NCBI GenBank assembly: GCA_003344405.1
Contig: NOWV01000132.1
Coordinates: 62,001-126,000, forward strand
Direction: 5' to 3'
Origin: Trichoplax sp. H2
Lineage: Eukaryota; Placozoa; Uniplacotomia; Trichoplacea
Length of the DNA: 64,000 nt
The translations under genes were made by a program, and so were the position numbers. Shown piece by piece: positions 50,149 through 62,900 of this stretch. How positions within the stretch are numbered: position 1 is the stretch's first letter; the number at the start of each line of letters is the position of its first letter. Below the pieces are notes generated by a model. The model searched no databases. It worked only from the letters and a program-made list of their open reading frames with translations, and was not told the DNA's origin.

Positions 50149-51660
50149 ATTCAGTAGTATGAAATAGAGTCAAAGAAGTCTTTGATGGAGCATGCCTCAC
50201 TTCTTCTATGGTGCACCACCCGCGCACAGTGTACAGTGTACAGTACACGCCAAGTCCAATGTACTGTAGCTTGGACGGCACCCATGGTCATCGACTGGTG
50301 GAAAAGAAAGACAGAGACGTTGTTCAGTTTAGCTAGGCCGAACCTCAATAGTTTGCTCGTCATTTTAACCCGATCCTATGTCTGTAACAGTTTGCTGCAC
50401 TATCCATGATGGTCAATTTGTTGTAGAATGGAGCTGCCGGGTTGATGTTTACTATCCAAAGCATTATTCAGTAGTGTAGTATAGAGTAGAAGAGTAAAAT
50501 GCAGTCGCATTGTTCCAACTGTTTACAGTGCAGAGTGTACATTCTACAGTGTACAGTATTCTACTGGACAGTACACCCAAAGTACAACGTACTGTAGTCT
50601 GCGCAGGACATAAACTCTTGAAAAAGAAAGAAAGAGACGTCGTTCCCTTTCGTTCTGACCATTCGAATTTCGATAGTCATATTAACTGGACCCTATCTCT
50701 GCAACAGTTTACTATACTGTCCGCGATGTTCAATTTATTATAGAGTTGAACTGCCGAGTTGATGTTCACTATCCAACATATCTATCATGCAGTAGTAGAC
50801 AGTAAAATAGAGTTGCATTGTTGTTCCAACTGCTCACAGTGCAGAGTGTACAGTGTACAGTATTCTGCACATCAAGTACAGTACGTTGTACTGTACTCTA
50901 GTCTGGGCAGGACATGCACAGTTGAAAAAGAAAGAAAGAAAGAAACGTCGTTCCCTTTCGTTCCGTCCACCCGTATTTCGATAGTCATTTTAACTGGACC
51001 CTATCTCTGCAACAGTTTACTATACTGTCCACGATGGTCAATTTATTATAGAGTTGAGCTGCCGAGTTGATGTTCACTATCCAACATATCTATCATTCAG
51101 TAGTAGACAGTAAAATAGAGTTGCATTGTTGTTCCAACTGCTCACAGTGCAGAGTACAGTGTACAGTGTACAGTATTCTGCACATCAAGTACAGTACGTT
51201 GTACTGTGCTCGAGTCTGGGCAGAACATGCACTGCTGAAAAAGAAAGAGACGTCGTTCAGTTTCGTTCCGACCACCCGTATTTCCATAGTCATTTTAAGG
51301 TTAACTGAACCCTATGTCTGCAACAGTTTACTACACTGTCCACAATGGTCAATTTATTATAGAGTTGAGCTGCCGAGTTGATGTTCACTATCCAATATAT
51401 CATTGAGTAGTAGACAGTAAAATAGAGTTGCATTATTGTTCCAACTGCTCACAGTGCAGAGTGTACAGTGTACAATGTATTCTACACATCAAGTACAGTA
51501 CGTTGTACTGTACTCGAGTCCAGGCAGAACATTCACTGCTGAAAAAGAAAGAGACGTCGTTCAGTTTCGTTCCGACCACCCATATTTCCATAGTCATTTT
51601 AAGGTTCACTGGACCCTATGTCTGCGACAGTTTGCTCCACTGTCCACGATGACCATTGTC
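50149..51660. repeat. Tandem array of five ~305-bp units with hairpin cores
   Basis: Units begin at TTCAGTAGTA (about 50149, 50467, 50789, 51096 and 51401; the last is truncated). Shared landmarks: GTTCCAACTGCTCACAGTGC, GTGTACAGTGTACAGTA, GAAAAAGAAAGAGACGTCGTT, TTCGTTCCGACCACCC, CCCTATGTCTGCAACAGTTT, GGTCAATTTATTATAGAGTT, CTGCCGAGTTGATGTTCACT. Units 3-5 contain the hairpin AGTACAGTAC-GTT-GTACTGTACT or a one-base variant. Unit 1 is the most diverged. Frames of 60-104 codons on both strands recur once per unit but shift phase between units, so they are treated as by-products. Confidence 0.85.
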
Positions 51661-53320
51661 GATCTCCAGTAGTCCAGTACTTCAGCACAGTGCTGCAGCA
51701 TTTGACCAATGGAAGATCGATCAATACAGTACAGTAAGATTGGTGAGAATGAATACTGTACACTTACAGTACACTTACAGTACACTGTACGCAGGAGGCA
51801 TAGTACGCAGAATCGGTGATCTTCAGTAGGCTGACCAACTTGCCACTGACGTAAACTGTGTTGAGTCGATAAGAGGACAACAATAGAAAATGACGCCAGC
51901 GACGGGTCATTCTACTAGACGCTACCACTCAAACCGTTGACTACCCTCTAGTGAAAATTCAGCAACCCGCTACTCGTCGACAGTATACTGTATCGTTTCA
52001 GATCGATGCTTCAATTGAAATGACCAGCAAAAATAATCAAGCCAACATTTTGCTAGGCTGAAAGGCCTTTTCTTATTCCCTCTCCTTCATTTTGCTAGTC
52101 GTTGGACTAAGAAGGAGAAATGGTTGTTCCATGATTGCTCAGTAATCCATCACAGACTTGGCTACTTGCAAGAATGTTCTCTTGCCAATAAACCATGCTG
52201 AGGCCTCTTCCGTCGTCGATAGTATAGTGGAACATTGCAGACATACCATGTAGTTGAAACGACCAGCAAAATAGTCGTTCACTGTATTCGCGCACTGAAC
52301 GACCATTTCTTGTTCGCTCTCTTACTTTTGTAGTCCTTTTGATGCCAACAAGCGAGCATCGACTCGCCATCCATGGTATACCATGTACGGATTACAGTTC
52401 CATATCGACGGCACTCACTATGAATACATACAGTATGTCAGAGATGGTAGCCAGCTTTTAAAAATGCTTCTACTGTACTTTGAACTGCGTCGATTCTAAC
52501 TTCAAACTGACGATATATACCTCCAATAGAAAGCAACAACTACGAAGAACATGCCTTGTTATGATGACAAGCCTCTTGAGCCTGAGCTCAGTAGGCCATG
52601 TCCACTCTATACTGTATTCTTTGTAGAGTGTTGTACAGTGTGATCTGTTTTCTTCGATAGGTTGGAACAGTCAAAACCAAAAGTAAAACGCTTCCAAAAG
52701 ATCAATCGTTCTCAACCTTCCGATAACACATTCAAACCATGCATTTGTCATCAATATTGTACAAATGCATGCAAAAATTGGTATATCCAATGTATCGGAT
52801 CAGTAAACGCAAGGGAAAAAAATTTCCTTTGCAATTTGATAGAAATGGAAGATCAATTTCATTGGGTGAAATAAAATTAATCTCCAATGTAGTTTTATCT
52901 ATATTCCGGTCCATCCCCAAGTGCAGACCTTGAAGATACAAGTCCTACCATTGGAAGTAGTACTTTCAATCAGATGGCCCAACTAAAAGGGAAAGCAATC
53001 ATCAAACATTTTCAATATTTTCTTTCCGACATTAACTCCTTGACTGATCCAGTCCAGCGTAGAAGTTGTTTTAGGCCCGTCTCGACCACACGGTCTTTGT
53101 ACTGTACTGTATGCTACTGTATGTAAATCGGCATGCCCCCCTACTACCAGCCAAGATACACCGTGGCGGAGACTGGTTTGATAGCCAAGGCGTCCCACTA
53201 TCCGTCCAGTTTACCGGCAGGTCAGTGCAAAGGCTACAGTACAGTACTGTACACTGTAGAGTTTTTTAAGACAGACTCCACGTCCTGTACTGTACTGTAC
53301 TATAGCGTACAGTACAATTG
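51661..53320. other. GC-richer intergenic DNA with repeat fragments
   Basis: Dense in TACAGTACA/TACTGTA words (51,690-51,800 and 53,090-53,340). It contains two diverged copies of a ~110-base block, GAAAYGACCAGCAAAA ... TTTTGYTAGTC, near 52,010-52,115 and 52,250-52,350. It also contains a segment (52,631-52,800) that resembles parts of 6.1-7.0 kb. No convincing gene. Confidence 0.45.
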
Positions 53321-53372
53321 TACATGATGCACTGTAGACCCCCTTGCCATATACGCCTGCGCAATCCAGCAC

Positions 53373-53379
53373 TATATAA
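53373..53379 (+). promoter_or_regulatory. TATA-box-like element
   Basis: TATATAA in a local GC-rich context (GCACTATATAAACCCCGTC), so less likely to be chance than elsewhere in the window. About 100 bases downstream is a GTGAGT donor at 53480, which would give a short first exon of a plus-strand transcript, possibly the HEXIM gene. Confidence 0.35.
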
Positions 53380-53399
53380 ACCCCGTCGCAACACAAAAC

Positions 53400-54166
53400 A
53401 AGCTTAGTCGAGTCGATGCTGTCAACGGAATGGTTGAAATGTTGCAAATGTCTGCCGCACTGGCTAAAACAAACCTCAAGTGAGTCCAATCTCTTCATCA
53501 TGTTATTCTTTTTCTTACCATCATCTTGTTGGTGTTGTTGTTAGTCAGTGGCTTAGTCTTGATATCATAAGCCTGTACTACCCTTGAGTTGTCTTTATAC
53601 AGGTTTGGCCAGCCATACAACTGGCCCACCAATGCCGTAGTACGCCTTGCGATGTCATCGGTTAGATGATGTTTCTTTGCAATTGCCTTTTTTTTGAATG
53701 CTTACTATGGCAGACCAACGTGGCTTGAAATCATGCCGTAATATGGTCTTTAATCACTCAAATGACTGCTACGGATGGTTACAAATGATCCAAAGCCTAT
53801 CTTAGTGGTTATTTGTTTGATTGAACTCTAGTTTGCATTAGTTTATATTTTGCGCATAGACGATACAACAATAATATGCCAAGAAAGGACATTATAGGAG
53901 GACGTCAGGCTTGTTGTTGATTTAAGGATAGAAAGCCATCACTGTCGGAGCCAATGACTGTCAAAAGGATCAATTGCTTTTAGTTTACAGTCTATCGAAA
54001 CCAGCAAGTTATCCTTTGTACACTACTTAATTTTGATCTCCTTGTCATTGCTAGTGGTTTAGCAGCTCGTATTCTCGTTGAATTATAATTGACGCGTGTT
54101 TTTTTCCCCCTCCCCTCCCTCCCTCCCTCAGGCAGTATTGTTTCTCAAGCTGTTCCTCCGAATAGG
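53400..54166 (+). other. Candidate short exons of an unidentified transcript or the HEXIM 5' UTR
   Basis: Three segments with good splice signals: up to 53479 (donor GTGAGT), 53603-53660 (acceptor TTATACAG, donor GTTAGA) and 54132-54166 (after a strong pyrimidine tract ending CCCTCCCTCAG, donor GTAGCA). Joining the first two keeps one frame open: MVEMLQMSAALAKTNLK then FGQPYNWPTNAVVRLAMSS. I do not recognise the peptide. Alternatively these are untranslated leader exons of HEXIM, whose ATG lies seven bases after a TTGACAG acceptor-like site. Support is splice-site pattern only. Confidence 0.3.
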
Positions 54167-55110
54167 GTAGCAACATCAGTCATTCATTATCTAGAGATAT
54201 TAAAATTGACTTAACTTTGACGTAGTTCTACCGTAATGAATGATACTGTTGCACTTGTTTATCCACTTGCTTAGGATAGCGATGAAATAACATTCGTACT
54301 ATATTGGTGATGTTAACAATCCGATGACACAATGTGCAATCGATAGGCCAATGGAAACTGATTGTTTAGCCTTTCAGTGTTTACAACTATCCTACTGTTA
54401 CTAAATTAGCTAAGGTTTCAATATCAGTATCTTGCCGTTTTAAATTCTACTCCTAGACCACAACAATCGATGCCTTGCCATGAGTAATTTTTGCTACCAT
54501 TGTACAGTATACTGTAAACGTGCAGTTGTTGTCATTGCGTATAGCGTTACATTATTTTGATGCTTTGCTTACTTCACAAATAGGATACGATAGTACGATT
54601 GAACATTAGAACAACAATTTACATGATATCTCTACTAAGCGTAGGTACAATGATGGAGTGATGCACTTAGCTAAATCAATCACAGTGATAGAAGAGCAGT
54701 TTCACTATCTAAGTTGAGGACTATTCTTACTATCAGTCATATAATATCTGATCCACTCAACAAGTCTTGATGGTGATTATCACGTGTTAAGCCTACTCGG
54801 CATCTCAATACTTCTCTACACTGGTTAGACAGTCCACAACAACAAGCAGCGACAGTTACTATGAAAAAATAATGTAGCCGTCATATCGATCTTTTCAATT
54901 TTACTCTATACAGTACTGTACTATAGGTTGGGATGTATTTTCGTCAATGTTTATGATAATACAACTGAGCGCTTTTAGTAACCATCGCAATTATCCATTT
55001 TATTAGTCCTACTAGAGTCATTCCTATCCACACTGAATTGAAGCATTGATATTATTATCACCGTAACACTGGATTGAAGAAAGGCAAAGACGCTATATTG
55101 ACAGTCAAAA
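54167..55110. other. Region upstream of HEXIM, no gene seen
   Basis: Mixed-composition DNA, possibly a leader intron of HEXIM. A TACAGTACTGTAC word occurs near 54,910. Nothing else recognised. Confidence 0.4.
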
Positions 55111-55896
55111 ATGGAGGAAAATAACCAAAGTGACATGGCCCCCCAACATGGTGTCAAACGTCCTATGACCAAACCATCCCACAGAAAAAATCGCAGAAAA
55201 AATCGTGAAGGAAAGAAACTAAAGTATGCATCTTGCGTCATTAAGAAAATACCTATTGATGGTGTTACCAATCAACAGAATAATAACTCAAAAGATGAAA
55301 TTGGTGGTTGGAAAAAAACACGACGTGGAAAAAAGAAACGTGGCAAAAATAATAAAAAGAAATTTTCAAACTATCAAAACTTATCTTGTCAAGAAAAGGC
55401 TGAATTAGAAGAAATGGCCGCTGAAGAAGCTACACAATTATATAATCAACGCATTCAATCGGGCTTGCCAGTAACACCCTTCAACACAACCCAATTTATT
55501 ATGGATGACTACGAAAAAGCACGAGCTCGAAGTGTCAATGACAATAGTGACGATTTATTAGATGAAATACAACGAATGGAAGATAAATCAGAAAATGGTA
55601 ACTATAGTGGTGAAGACGAATTTACCGCCCATTTGGAAGAAATTCGATTCGACAAATATGATCGAATGAGTAAGGGTGAGCTGGTCAGATATTGTTATCA
55701 ATTAGATAAGAAAATACAGCAACTTGAAGAAGCTGATCAAGATGCTACCAACAGAGATAGTAACCATCATCACCACTCCAACGAAACAAAGATCGGAAAT
55801 GATGATGTTGAACAAATGCAAAAGGAAATAGCATCGCTACGGCAAGAGAACACCAAGCTATACGGATTGATTGCCTCACAAAAGGAGAAAAAATGA
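55111..55896 (+). CDS. HEXIM: HEXIM, 7SK RNA-dependent inhibitor of P-TEFb
   Basis: A single frame of 261 residues (human HEXIM1 has 359). Recognised by TPFNTTQFIMDDYE (122-135), corresponding to the vertebrate PYNTTQFLMDDH region that contacts P-TEFb; here PYNT reads PFNT. Upstream are two basic clusters, HRKNRRKNREGKK (24-36) and WKKTRRGKKKRGKNNKKK (67-84); in HEXIM1 the equivalent arginine-rich segment binds 7SK RNA. Downstream are an acidic stretch with Asp/Glu (144-181), then FDKYDRMSKGELVRYC (180-195) and a C-terminal coiled coil with a His-rich insert (HHHHS). The acidic and basic parts are known in the family for autoinhibition relieved by 7SK. Intronless in its coding part. A nuclear repressor of transcription elongation by analogy; whether this animal has 7SK RNA cannot be told from the window. 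Confidence 0.9.
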   Translation: MEENNQSDMAPQHGVKRPMTKPSHRKNRRKNREGKKLKYASCVIKKIPIDGVTNQQNNNSKDEIGGWKKTRRGKKKRGKNNKKKFSNYQNLSCQEKAELEEMAAEEATQLYNQRIQSGLPVTPFNTTQFIMDDYEKARARSVNDNSDDLLDEIQRMEDKSENGNYSGEDEFTAHLEEIRFDKYDRMSKGELVRYCYQLDKKIQQLEEADQDATNRDSNHHHHSNETKIGNDDVEQMQKEIASLRQENTKLYGLIASQKEKK

Positions 55897-56933
55897 ATAC
55901 CCGCATGAATGTGATACCTATTCTTGCAATGTTATCATACGATATCGTTGATAGTTATACACCATGCAACATTTTACTATTTCAAAGTTCTGCACTTAGA
56001 AATTGAATTATTTTACAATCTTTGTAAGATATTGTTACTGCATTTTGGAGCAGGACAATTTACTGTAATTTTTTTTCTGCTTGATGTTATCCTATTATTA
56101 TATAAATATTTTCACTTATTCTTTGTTCGTATCATTTATCGTACTGTCATAAAAACAAAAATTGAGTTATCTTTCAATGTACAGCTCTACGATCTTGTAA
56201 GAATTGAATTAAATTGAGTCTCTGAAAATGAAATAATCAGCTTGACAATCTAATAACCAATTGAGGATCTATTTATTGAATTTTTGAATAATATTGAAAA
56301 AAATGAAATCGTTGATATGTAAGATTATGCAGCTCAAACGTACTAACTGAATAGAACAGTATAGCAACGTATCAAGGCCTTTAGCGTAATAGAAGAGTAC
56401 AATAATTTAAGAGAGCAAGAAGTAGTGGATGTTTATCGCAGCAATATCTTTACTAACTTACAACAGAGTTAAATTACAAAATATATTAAATAAAAGCACC
56501 ATGACAAGCTCATAAATAGTCAAACTTAGCAAATTCTCAATATCAGAATGGATGCACATCATATGATGCTGTCGTGAAAGTCGAATATCTGTTACTAACT
56601 ATACTGTACATAGTGCCACACATTATCCATTATATAGAATACTGTATGATAAAGACACTTTCTTTTAATGCCAACCCTTTTGACTTGGACTAATATTAGC
56701 TTTACAACGAATTCAATTATTATCCAAGAAGTGAAGATTACCATCATGATAACAGCAACAAATATTCATTAATAAATTGATCGCCTACGAATAATGCCAC
56801 TGTCGTTAGTCATACCTTATCTAATACAATGATTTAATATTGAAATAGCATTTCCACATGTTTCGAACATTGCAAGATGAAAAATGGCTTATATAAAAAT
56901 TAATTGAAATCATCCAGAAGATTTTAAAATCTT
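55897..56933. other. Convergent 3' region of HEXIM and TRPM2-like gene
   Basis: AT-rich, between the HEXIM stop (55896) and the TRPM2-like stop (56934). A 97-codon hydrophobic frame at 55924-56217 sits where the HEXIM 3' UTR should be and lacks support. Confidence 0.5.
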
Positions 56934-59900
56934 TTAAAAATCTGCTTCGTGAAGCTTGGCAACTTGTTTTAATATGTTCGAATGACTAGCAAATAGCGGG
57001 ACTTTGGAACTAACCCGTTGCCATCTTACTGCACAAGCATCATCACCCGCCTAAGTAACACATATAAAATTAATTCATCGTTAGAGAGGTTAATCGTTAT
57101 CAAGAGCTGAAATGAGCAAAAATACAATCAATCCATTCATACTAAGTGAATCACTCACTAACCTGCAGTTCAAAATTATTAAATACGCTACCATCGTTAT
57201 CATGAAAGTTTACAGCAATCGTTTCCATCCAAGCATGATCTGTATTACGAGGATCATCAACGTAACCTTTATAGACCTAATAAAATTTTAAATTGGAAAA
57301 ATGTTATCCACTTCTTCTTTGTCACAAACAAATTATAGTGCTATAACCCATTTATGTCTAGATTGTTACTCACCACATGTCCATCTTGAAATATTTGATC
57401 CATATGCTTTTTAATTTGTTCACTCTCTTCAGGAGTTTTTTCCAACTTTCCTAAGGCTTCTTCACTAAATTCAGCTTTCAATGTTTGACTTATAGTCTCA
57501 CCAGGTTCAACCATTCCCTAAAAATGATGTAATCCATCAGTCATGGCGATAGCTACAAAATCAAAACTTGCTTACAACGCAGAGGCAATAATTATCGATA
57601 CTCTCTTACCCCTGGTATAGCCCATTGGTGGTTATCACGCCGTTGGATAGCTACAAATTCCAAAACTTTCTTATCATTTTCTATCACAATTCCTCGAACA
57701 TTACGCTTCCATCGTGTTACAATAGGATCTGCAGCATGATTAGGTCCCCATCGACCGAGAAGACCTCTTCCCTTTACACCAGTACGGCCTTCAGGATTTC
57801 TATCATTGCAATTTAAACGTTTAACCCGTTAAACTCATTATTGCCACGCATCAACGAAATGTATACTAGTCAAACATAGATTCCACAATTTCTTTGACTA
57901 ATAGTATATATCCTCTACTCTTGGTATGACTGAAAGGTCATTTTAATAAATAGATCGATTTCAACATTTTCCTTGGCTAATAGTATAAAATCTACTATAC
58001 GATACATAACTGAAAGGTAGTTTGAGTAAATAAATCGATTTCAACATTTTTCTTGACTATTAGTATAAAATTCACTACTCTATACATGATTGAATAGCAG
58101 TTTCCCTAATCGATCAATTTCAACGTTTTGCTTGGCTAAAAGTACCGTATAAAAAATCCTTTACTCTATGCATGGCTGAAGAGTAGTTTCAGTAAATAAA
58201 TCCATATCAACATTTTCCTATGATAACAGTATAGAGTCCACTACTCTATATCTGATTAATGAGTAGTTCAGTAAATAGACTACAATGATATGATATGACA
58301 GATAATAGACTGCAGCTGTATAATAAGCGACAGCAAGAGATACACGAGAATACTACGTCGCTAAAGTAAAATCAACGACTTGTCCTATCATAATACAGTC
58401 CAAATTTTACTTTTCAAACTTATTTGGAAAATAACAATATGATATGCCTAAATCAGGGTGTCTTATTGATCCTATTCTAGTAGTAAAACTTACAATGGAA
58501 ATCCATCGACAACCATATAATCTCCTTCGTAGCTAACCCGATTGACATTATAAGCCGGATCAAGGCAATTATACAAAATTTTAATGCTGTCGGGATGATG
58601 TGGTCCCCTATAAAATGACATAACGAATTGATCAGAATAAGGCTAATACAAAATTATGCAGTAATTATAATATTATAACTGGCTGATGAAACATGCTATC
58701 GTTGATTGCTCATCTTACAATGTTAAAATATCTGGATCAGCCCATATTGGGCCAGCTAATACAACATCATCCGTATGAACCACAGGTTCATAGTCGGGAA
58801 ATGGAATCTGTGAATAAGAAAAAATAATTTCAATTTGTTGCTGAATAAAGTGAAATAAGAAATCATTTGATCTCAATTTTGTTGTACGTAGAATCATTGG
58901 TATAATATTGCTCTTACCTCCCAATTAACGGCATTATCAGGAACAGGAAATCGTTGAATAGCTGTCCCTGGATAGGGCGATTTCCTCGCTTTTTTATGTA
59001 CCGAATGGCCATAGCGTCCAACTTCATTTTCAATGGGGACAGAATCAGTCAATTTCAACGTTGTTACACTTGGTGGTGGGATAGGCAGTGATCGAAATTG
59101 GCTTAAACGACGCTTTCTGTCGCTACAATAAATTTAAAAATAAAAATAACGTACAAGCGTCAGAATAGAGCAACTATAAAAATGAGTTTAGCTATAACTT
59201 TTCACTACTGGCATAATGCGCGAATATTGAAAAGTGAAATAGAGCACCGGTACTGTATAAATATCAGAGTAGAACAAATATAAAATGGGTTTAGCGCTTA
59301 AATACTCTAATATATTAATATTTAAAATAGATTTGATGAGGCTTTCTTTCACTCTAATATATTAAAATGTAAATAATGGATCAACGAAATAGTTGAGTAA
59401 CTGTAAAATAGGTTTAATGACACTTACTCACACTCCACTATAGAAAAAAATAATCTGCAAATACCGTAGTAGAACAACTATAAAACAGGTTTGACGACGC
59501 TTTCTTTTATTCTACTATATAGGAAAGTGAAACAATCTATCAATACTGCAGTAGGATAACTGTAAAGTAGCCTTTGGTGAGCTTTCCTTCACTCTAATAT
59601 ATTAAAGAGTAAAATAATCGATCAACGTAGTAGTTGAACAATTATAAAATAGGCTTGAAGCAACACTTTCTCTCGCTCTCTCATACATGAAAAAGTAAAA
59701 TAATTGATGGAAATGTCAAAATTAAAACAAATGTAAATGGATTTAACAGCGCTTTCTTCTATTTTACTATACTGAATGCAAAATAATCTATGAACAGTAG
59801 AGTAAAGTAAACCTAAAATGGATTTAGTGGCTCTTTTTCTTACTATACTGAAAAGAGTATAATTATTTAACGTATCAAGTAGAACAAACGAGAAAATTGG

Positions 59901-62900
59901 GTTTAACGATACTGTCATTCACTATAATATATTGAAGAATACAATCGTGTATGAATAGCAAGAAAAGTATAAAATAGATAAAAATGTAAGCCAAAATTAA
60001 CCTAGATAGGCCTTCTTTAGCATCTAAATGCTCCAAAATGGCATCAAACATCTCCATTGTCCTTTCATCTAGATCAGCTAAGCGACGCTCAATTCGTTCC
60101 ATAGAGGAATTTTCATCGGGCATTGCTGTTACAGGACGTAATCGACTATCTTTACTACCAACACCTTTTGCAGCTATAATGGCTGCCATGTGTTCCAATC
60201 TACAATAAATAATTAAAACAACATTGGTTCAAAATAGTTGAAGACTTCCAAGCCTGACTTGCACGAAATAGAAACGATATTGATCTAGCAAACAATCGTA
60301 GCCGTGGCCAATATCTCTAGTTTTACTCTCTTTACCTTTCTCCTGAATTACGAACACGAGATTCTATACTATCGGACTTTTTACTTTCAGCTTGCAACCA
60401 ATACGCATCTGCAGCCTCAAATTCCCATAATTCTAGTTGCTGATCTAATCTACGACTAGTCATTTTGACTTCTATAATGGAAAGCAACATAAAGTAAAAT
60501 AGATGGAGAACTGTTATGGCGTTACATTCTTCATTTGTCGACGAAAATAGTTACAATCGTAAATTCAAGGCAAGTATCCAGTAGTGACAAGGATAGCTCA
60601 ACTATCCAACTAAAGAAAACTGAAAACGATTCCAATAGATGAAGAATTAGCTTACTTAGAGAGTTTTTCTCCACAGGATATCGATGGCTTTTACAATTCT
60701 TTCGTAATGATTTAATAACTAGATTTAGATGACTGATTAAAATGAATGGAGGTGGTAAAGCTGGACGTTCTAGATATTCACGGATTAAATCGTATCGCTG
60801 AAATTTCCACACTAAATCTGAGCGTTCTTGTACCAATGAAAATGTATTGCTAAATAAATAGAGGAATAAAAGAATATTTAGCAATTGGATTGGACTCAAG
60901 TCAGAATTCAAAATTGCTTGTCGTCCCGTTATTAAATTAATATAGGAATAAAATAAGCCTGGACTGATCGAATTGGTCTGAAGTGAGATTTTAAATTGCT
61001 TGTCATCCTATTCATGGTATTCTACTGCATATGCTGTAATTGTAGTCTCTATTTGGTACTGTTACAGTGTTAAATACTGTATTACAGTAGAAATATCTAT
61101 GTTAGGATAATTCTGTTAGACTATCCTTATTTAGTTAACTTCTAATTTGGATATACTGTGTTTTAAAATAGCACTGACTTTTTATGACAGTGACACTTAT
61201 ACATATACTGAAATTAATACTTATAATAGGGAATGCAAATCATCTACTTACAGTTCCAATCATTGTGATTGTAATTTACTTATGCTAGATTGTAAATTAT
61301 CATGGAAATGTTCCGTGATAGGACATATCGTAATCTGACTATTCTGTATTAGTCATTACATGTCTATATTCGTAAATACTGTTGTCTGCATTAAGGAAGC
61401 AGTAGCTAAAATTAATATCTAATTCAGTAAATGATTCCAATGTTAATTGTATTAACTATGACTCATGAACTATTGAGGAATAGTATATAAATGCAGTATA
61501 TCGTGAAATAAAGAGAATTCTCCAACTTAGTGTTTAACGTAAAATACGAGGCGTTTAAGTCTTTGTGTAGTCTGCTAGTAGAGCAAAAGTGTTTGTGATA
61601 GTGCAGATATCGTTCCTTGATACGTAGTTCAAGGAATTGACTTATTGATCGTATATTGCGTTATCTTGTTGCAGAGCTGTTTTGTGACAGGTACATATGT
61701 TAGAAAGAATTTTTCCTTCATACTATCTCGATTACATTAGGATGTAGCTAATTCGCCAACATCAACTTCATTTCATATCAACTATTCAGTTACTAGTTAT
61801 TACGTTTTTATCACCATATTTAAAATAAAAATGAAGAGATTAACAAACATCCTCAGTACCCAGTAGTTAATCCGTTTAGACTATAAGATTTTGATAGCCT
61901 TACTAATAGCATCGAATTGAAATTTAATTTAACGTTATGTATTTCAACTTCCTCAACTTACTTGAACATAGCAATAAGTAAATTAATCAGCAAAATGTTG
62001 GTAATTAAGAGATATAAAGAGAACAAGACAGGTACAAGCCAGTTATTTGCCACACAGTTCGTTGGATCAGTAGTATAATTTTGTCCTGGTGGGCAGTTTT
62101 GACCTAGAAATAGAATAAATACAAAGTTACAACAGGGAAGACCGACATCTATTAGTAATGAGTTATTTCATAGTAATACAGTTCACTATCATGAAAGAAA
62201 TATATCTCATAGAAGATTTATGGCCATTATATGATTCAGGAAAGTAGCTTTTCCCCCACGACTAATATTGGACTATTTTTATACCATTAGCAGAATTCAA
62301 GATGGCTTTAAATTATAATATCACCACTTTTCTATTTGTCATAGAACGCTACATCAAGTTTGAGATACTAATACAGTAATAGTTCTCATTTTACGTTTAA
62401 TTGATTATATAATTATTAGTAAGTTATAAAAATATAAAATTCATATTTGGCATAACATTCACTAGGCTATAGAAACTAGAATTTCACGCTAGCATGATCT
62501 TACGTTGTAACTAGGGCATAGTTGTGAGCTTTGTATCTGCTAGATGGCAGCAAACTCTTGACTTAAAAGTAAATTAATTTTCCTATATAATATTTTTACA
62601 CTAATAATTATATATTGTACACGTATATTGCATAGCCTGATAAAATATAGAAGTAGTTCTCACTTTACGCTTGACTGATTAAAAATATCATTTTTGCTAT
62701 CGAATAGTGCGTTGCAGATATATTTGCCGCAATGTTAATTAAGCTGACATAATCCTACGCCTTAACTGCTGCGTAATTGTAAGCTTTGTATCTTCTAGAC
62801 AGCTACAAACTCTATACACAAAATCCTAATTTTTATATTACACATATTTATACGGTATATATTATATATTGTACTGTATATTGTATAGCCTGATGAAATT

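Noticed and set aside
50759-51381. Two successive ~103-codon frames with almost the same protein, overlapping stop and start
   Set aside because: Looked like a repeated small gene, but the frame changes from unit to unit and Cys/Tyr/Val-rich content follows from the TACAGTGTACAG repeats; no start context or domain.
52662-52933. Overlapping 64-70-codon frames on both strands with several Cys
   Set aside because: Within a repeat-derived segment similar to 6.9 kb; no zinc-finger spacing and both strands open.
55924-56217. 97-codon hydrophobic frame after HEXIM
   Set aside because: Lies in the probable 3' UTR; TTT/ATT/TTA-rich sequence produces such frames readily.
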